Translations under genes and position numbers: made by a program
Part shown: piece after piece, positions 12,286 through 15,659 of the stretch
Numbering within the stretch: the stretch's first letter is position 1
How the letters are laid out: each line of letters begins with the position of its first letter
NCBI GenBank assembly: GCA_036272735.1
Contig: DATAYF010000514.1
Coordinates: 1-15,659 of the forward strand
DNA length: 15,659 nt
Reading direction: 5' to 3'
DNA from: DATAYF01 sp036272735
Lineage (GTDB): Bacteria > Chloroflexota > Ktedonobacteria > Ktedonobacterales > Ktedonobacteraceae
The notes under the pieces: generated by a model
Databases searched by the model: none
Told to the model about the DNA's origin: nothing
The model's input: the letters and a program-made list of their open reading frames with translations, nothing else

Positions 12286-14622
12286 ATGGGCATCGCTGCT
12301 ACGCTTGGAATGCCGGTCAAACGGCGTGAAGATCCTCGTTTGATTACTGGTCAGGCCACCTATGTTGACGATATCAAGCTCGTCGGTATGCTCCATATGG
12401 CTGTACTGCGCAGCCCCTACGGCCATGCACACATCACTGCAATCAATACGGATGCGGCGCGCCAACACCCTGGCGTGGTTGCCGTCTATACTTCCCAGGA
12501 TCTGAAGGGCGTCGTCGGCAACGTTCCGGTCGCGGCCCCACTTCCTCCCCACATCACCAACGGCATGGGCCGTCGTGGTCCACTGGCCGAGGGCAAAGTA
12601 CGCTTCTTTGGCGATCCGGTGGCGGTTGTGGTCGCGGAGAACCGCTACATCGCTCGCGACGCGCTGGACCTGATCGATGTCGATTACGAGCCGCTTCCCG
12701 CCGTTATGGACGTTGAGAAGGCCATGCAGCCTGACTCACCACTGCTTTACGAAGAATTCGGCACCAACGTGCCAGTTTCCATCCACCCCGCAAGCGACGA
12801 GATCGACAAAGTTTTCGCGGATACCACGGCCAACGGCGGAGTCATCGTCAAGGGTCGACTGGTCAACCAGCGTCTGGCCCCGTCGCCCATGGAGACGCGT
12901 GGGGTTGTGGCCGAATTTCGCAAAGGAGACAAAGCACTCCACGTCTGGAGTTCCTCACAAATTCCGCATCTGCTGCGCAACTTCCTGGCTGAACAGCTCG
13001 GTTTACCACAGCACCAGGTTCGCGTGACCGTTCCTGAAGTGGGCGGCGGCTTCGGCTGTAAGCTGAACATTTATCCCGAAGAGGCGCTCGCCTCCTACGC
13101 TTCAATGAAGACCGGCCATCCGGTGAAATGGATCGAAGACCGCGATGAAAATCTCTCCGCCACCATTCACGGACGAGACCAGGTCAACTACATCGAAGCC
13201 GCAGCAACGAGAGAAGGCAAGATCACCGGCTTCAAGGTGCACATCATTTCGGACCTTGGTTCCTACCTTCAGTTCTTTACCGATGTGATCGCCATCGCCT
13301 TTACGATGCCGATGGTCAACGGCTGCTACGATTTTCCTGTGACCCACACCAGTTGCGATATCGTCTTCACCAATAAGGCCGCGACCGACGCGTATCGCGG
13401 TGCAGGACGCCCGGAAGCCGCATATCTCGCCGAGCGCGCTCTGGACCTGGTTGCCTACGAATTGGGCAAGGACCCGGCCGAAGTGCGCATGATCAACTTC
13501 GTCAAGCCCGAACAGTTTCCGCATAAGATGTCGACCGGGGCGGTCTACGATAGTGGGAACTACGGGGTGGCTCTGCAAAAAGCCATGGACCTGATCGATT
13601 ATAAAACGTTGCGAGCGAGCAAAGCGCTGAAACGGGCCGAAGGGAAATTGTTGGGCGTGGGTGTCTCCTCCTACGTCGAGATCTGCGGCATCGGACCAAA
13701 GGGTACCGTGCCGTTCGGCTTATACGAAAGCGCGCGGGTACGCATCGAACAAACCGGCACTGTAATGGTCTATACCGGCACTTCTCCGCATGGGCAGGGC
13801 GAAGAGACGACGTTTGCCCAGATTGTCGGCGATGAATTCGGTATTGCGCAAGAGGACGTGCTGCTGCTGCACGGCGATACCGATTCCACTCCCGAGGGTC
13901 GCGGCACGTATGGCAGCCGTACGACCTCGGTTGGCGGCTCGGCGATCCTCAATGCTTCTCGACGCCTCAAAGAGAAGATGAAGGGTATTGCCGCTCATAT
14001 GTTAGAGGCCAGCGCCGACGACATCAATTTCGAAGATGGTCAATTCTCGGTAGCCGGTTCGCCACAAAAAGCGGTAACCTTCCAGGAAGTGGCAGCGGCC
14101 GCCAATACCTCGAATACCCTTGCTCCTGGGGTCGAACCGGGCCTGGAAACCACCGTCTTCTTCGAGCCCGAAGCCTGTACGTTCCCTTTCGGCACGCATA
14201 TTTGCGTCGTTGAAGTCGAGGAGGATACAGGTGAAGTCAATATTGTGCGCTACGTTGCCGTCGATGACTGCGGTCGCCAGCTCAATCCAATGCTTGTCGC
14301 CGGGCAGGTTCATGGTGGCATTGTACAGGGCGTGGGACAGGCATTGTTCGAGGAGGTTGTCTACAACGAGGACGGTCAACTGCTCACAGGCACCTTCATG
14401 GATTACGCGATGCCGATGGCGAAAGAACTACCGATGCTCGAACTTGACTCCACGGTTACGCTAACCCAGGTCAATCCTCTCGGCGTAAAGGGAGTCGGTG
14501 AGGCAGGCACTATCGGCTCAACGCCAGCAGTCGCGGCAGCCGTTGCCGATGCTCTGGGCCTGGCCCACATCGATATGCCCATGAGACCTGAGAAGTTGTG
14601 GAAGCTTATCCACCATCAATAA
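12286..14622 (+). CDS. coxL: Form II CoxL-like molybdenum hydroxylase large subunit
   Basis: The 778-residue catalytic subunit that binds the molybdopterin cofactor. It opens with GMPVKRREDPRLITGQATYVDD, as in CoxL and aldehyde oxidases, and has VGGGFGCK near 262-269 and, close to the C-terminus, KGVGEAGT with the catalytic Glu739 of the family. The active-site loop is AYRGAGR (369-375). Form I CO dehydrogenase has AYxCSFR with a Cys that holds Cu; that Cys is absent, so this is form II, whose substrate is unproven (aldehydes, purines or other N-heterocycles are possible). The start at 12286 has AAAGGA nine bases upstream; the frame stays open to 12244, without a ribosome binding site. Databases would probably call it aerobic CO dehydrogenase large subunit; xanthine dehydrogenase family protein is safer. 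Confidence 0.94.
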   Translation: MGIAATLGMPVKRREDPRLITGQATYVDDIKLVGMLHMAVLRSPYGHAHITAINTDAARQHPGVVAVYTSQDLKGVVGNVPVAAPLPPHITNGMGRRGPLAEGKVRFFGDPVAVVVAENRYIARDALDLIDVDYEPLPAVMDVEKAMQPDSPLLYEEFGTNVPVSIHPASDEIDKVFADTTANGGVIVKGRLVNQRLAPSPMETRGVVAEFRKGDKALHVWSSSQIPHLLRNFLAEQLGLPQHQVRVTVPEVGGGFGCKLNIYPEEALASYASMKTGHPVKWIEDRDENLSATIHGRDQVNYIEAAATREGKITGFKVHIISDLGSYLQFFTDVIAIAFTMPMVNGCYDFPVTHTSCDIVFTNKAATDAYRGAGRPEAAYLAERALDLVAYELGKDPAEVRMINFVKPEQFPHKMSTGAVYDSGNYGVALQKAMDLIDYKTLRASKALKRAEGKLLGVGVSSYVEICGIGPKGTVPFGLYESARVRIEQTGTVMVYTGTSPHGQGEETTFAQIVGDEFGIAQEDVLLLHGDTDSTPEGRGTYGSRTTSVGGSAILNASRRLKEKMKGIAAHMLEASADDINFEDGQFSVAGSPQKAVTFQEVAAAANTSNTLAPGVEPGLETTVFFEPEACTFPFGTHICVVEVEEDTGEVNIVRYVAVDDCGRQLNPMLVAGQVHGGIVQGVGQALFEEVVYNEDGQLLTGTFMDYAMPMAKELPMLELDSTVTLTQVNPLGVKGVGEAGTIGSTPAVAAAVADALGLAHIDMPMRPEKLWKLIHHQ

Positions 14623-14641
14623 GGAAACCAACCGGCTCATA

Positions 14642-14678
14642 GTTGACATTTAGTAGTGAAAGCTGACAAGATGTCAAC
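14642..14678. other. Inverted repeat between coxL and coxM
   Basis: GTTGACAT (14642-14649) and ATGTCAAC (14671-14678) are perfect 8-bp arms 21 bases apart in the 91-bp gap between the large and medium subunit genes. It may fold in the mRNA or bind a regulator; a second pairing, ACAAG/CTTGT, overlaps it. No function is claimed. Confidence 0.4.
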
Positions 14679-14713
14679 CAGAGTCTTGTTATCGTTCTAG
14701 AGGAGAAACAACT

Positions 14714-15580
14714 ATGTCTGTTCCAGCTGTCTTTGACTACCATACAGCGAAGACCGTAGAAGAAGCCATTGCGCTCCTTCAGGAGCATGGCGACGAGGCA
14801 AAAATTCTCGCCGGAGGCCACAGTCTGCTTCCGGCGATGAAACTGCGCCTCTCGCAGCCAGGTCACCTTATCGATATCGGTCGCATCGACGGCCTCTCTT
14901 ATATTCGCGAAGAGAGTGACGCCATCGTCATCGGCCCGCTGACCACGTATACGACGCTCGAACGCTCAGAACTGCTCCGCCAGTATTTTCCTATCATCCC
15001 CGAGGGCGCGTCGATCATTGCCGACCAGCAAGTGCGCAATCGTGGTACCATCGGCGGCAGCATCGCTCACTCGGACCCCGCGTCCGATATGCCCGGCATC
15101 GTGCTGGCCCTCAAACCTGATATTGTCGTGCAGGGGGCAAAGGGCACGCGGACGATAGCCGCCAACGATTTCTTTGTCGGCACGTTTACCACGGCGCTGG
15201 AACCCGACGAAATCGTGATCGCTATCCGTTTCGCCAAGTCGCCAGCACATACCGGTAGCGCCTACCTGAAACTGGCAAACAAGGCCTCCCATTACGCGAT
15301 TACCGGTTGCGCTGCCGTTATCACCCGTGCTGCTGATGGCACCTGTGCAGCAGCCAGCCTGGTGATTACGGGAGCAGGCATGGAGACGACGCGCGCCAAA
15401 GCAGCCGAGGCCGCCCTGGTTGGCAAACCACTCGACGAGGCCAACATTGCCGAGGCTGCCAGCCATGCCGCCGAAGACGTTGAACTGGTTTCGGATATTC
15501 ACGGTTCCAGCGAATATCGCGCGAAGATGACCGCCGTGATCGCACGCCGCGCCATGATGCAAGCGTTAGAGCGAGTATAG
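14714..15580 (+). CDS. coxM: Molybdenum hydroxylase medium subunit, FAD-binding (CoxM-like)
   Basis: The 288-residue flavoprotein subunit that passes electrons from the [2Fe-2S] clusters to an acceptor. The two FAD pyrophosphate-binding motifs are clear: AGGHSLLPAMKLRL at 33-46 and TIGGSIAHSDPASD at 112-125. The remainder fits the CO dehydrogenase flavoprotein C-terminal domain (about 185-285, with SEYRAKMTAVIARRA near the end), which is complete. The start has GAGGAG about nine bases upstream. It is separated from coxL by 91 bp, long for an operon, but has the same direction and no promoter I trust in between. A long palindrome follows 18 bp after the stop, so the set probably ends here, with no coxD, coxE or coxG maturation gene inside the window. 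Confidence 0.94.
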   Translation: MSVPAVFDYHTAKTVEEAIALLQEHGDEAKILAGGHSLLPAMKLRLSQPGHLIDIGRIDGLSYIREESDAIVIGPLTTYTTLERSELLRQYFPIIPEGASIIADQQVRNRGTIGGSIAHSDPASDMPGIVLALKPDIVVQGAKGTRTIAANDFFVGTFTTALEPDEIVIAIRFAKSPAHTGSAYLKLANKASHYAITGCAAVITRAADGTCAAASLVITGAGMETTRAKAAEAALVGKPLDEANIAEAASHAAEDVELVSDIHGSSEYRAKMTAVIARRAMMQALERV

Positions 15581-15598
15581 TGCACAAGCGAGGAGTGA

Positions 15599-15659
15599 AA
15601 AAGCATATAGATGGTGCTGTATGTGTCCGGGACACATACAGCACCATCTATATGCTTTT
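15599..15659. terminator. Long perfect palindrome (30-bp arms) after coxM, terminator-like and repeat-family member
   Basis: Arms 15599-15628 and 15630-15659 pair perfectly around a single G and may extend past the window end. The outer ends are AAAAGC and GCTTTT, giving the T-run of an intrinsic terminator in both directions. The core GCTGTATGTGTCC-G-GGACACATACAGC equals that of the palindrome at 7541-7605 except at two positions per arm, each compensated in the other arm. Confidence 0.9.

Noticed and set aside
12286..14622. True aerobic CO dehydrogenase (form I CoxL)
   Set aside because: The active-site loop reads AYRGAGR, not AYxCSFR, and the gene order is small-large-medium.

Overview
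The window most resembles a Chloroflexota genome of the class Ktedonobacteria. This is an inference from gene content and order, not a database result. The pointers are a division cluster led by mraZ, a DUF6114/DUF6230 pair of a type best known from Actinobacteria, an R2-like ligand-binding oxidase, and a form II molybdenum hydroxylase operon in mid-G+C DNA. No rRNA, tRNA, transposase or CRISPR array was seen.

Left third (1-5460, minus strand): a division and cell-wall (dcw) cluster, read right to left as mraZ, rsmH, ftsL, ftsI (class B PBP), a small unknown acidic protein, then ftsW, which runs off the left edge. No mur gene or mraY lies between ftsI and ftsW. Upstream of mraZ are three AAAGTG repeats at exact 10-bp spacing (MraZ boxes), just downstream of an extended -10 promoter. 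Two tandem DnaA-box-like sites lie further upstream.

Middle (5460-10710): a metallo-beta-lactamase-fold hydrolase with its own promoter is followed by a TetR regulator. Convergent to tetR is a gene for an R2lox protein that keeps all six metal ligands and the Val/Tyr pair that forms the ether cross-link. Between R2lox and a rightward three-gene set lies a near-perfect 33-bp palindrome. The set encodes a DUF6114 membrane protein, a DUF6230 membrane-anchored exported protein and a secreted protein. The palindrome touches predicted promoters in both directions, so one repressor, perhaps the TetR, could control R2lox and the envelope genes together. This cassette is the most interesting part of the window.

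Right third (10710-15659): hup (HU) with a clear promoter; a 411-bp intergenic region with two long hairpins; and a small-large-medium operon for a molybdenum hydroxylase. Its large subunit carries AYRGAGR (form II) instead of the CO dehydrogenase loop AYxCSFR.

Two very long, perfect palindromes (32-bp arms at 7541-7605, 30-bp arms at 15599-15659) lie just after gene ends. They share a core with compensatory changes in both arms, so they look like two members of one dispersed palindromic repeat family that may also act as terminators.
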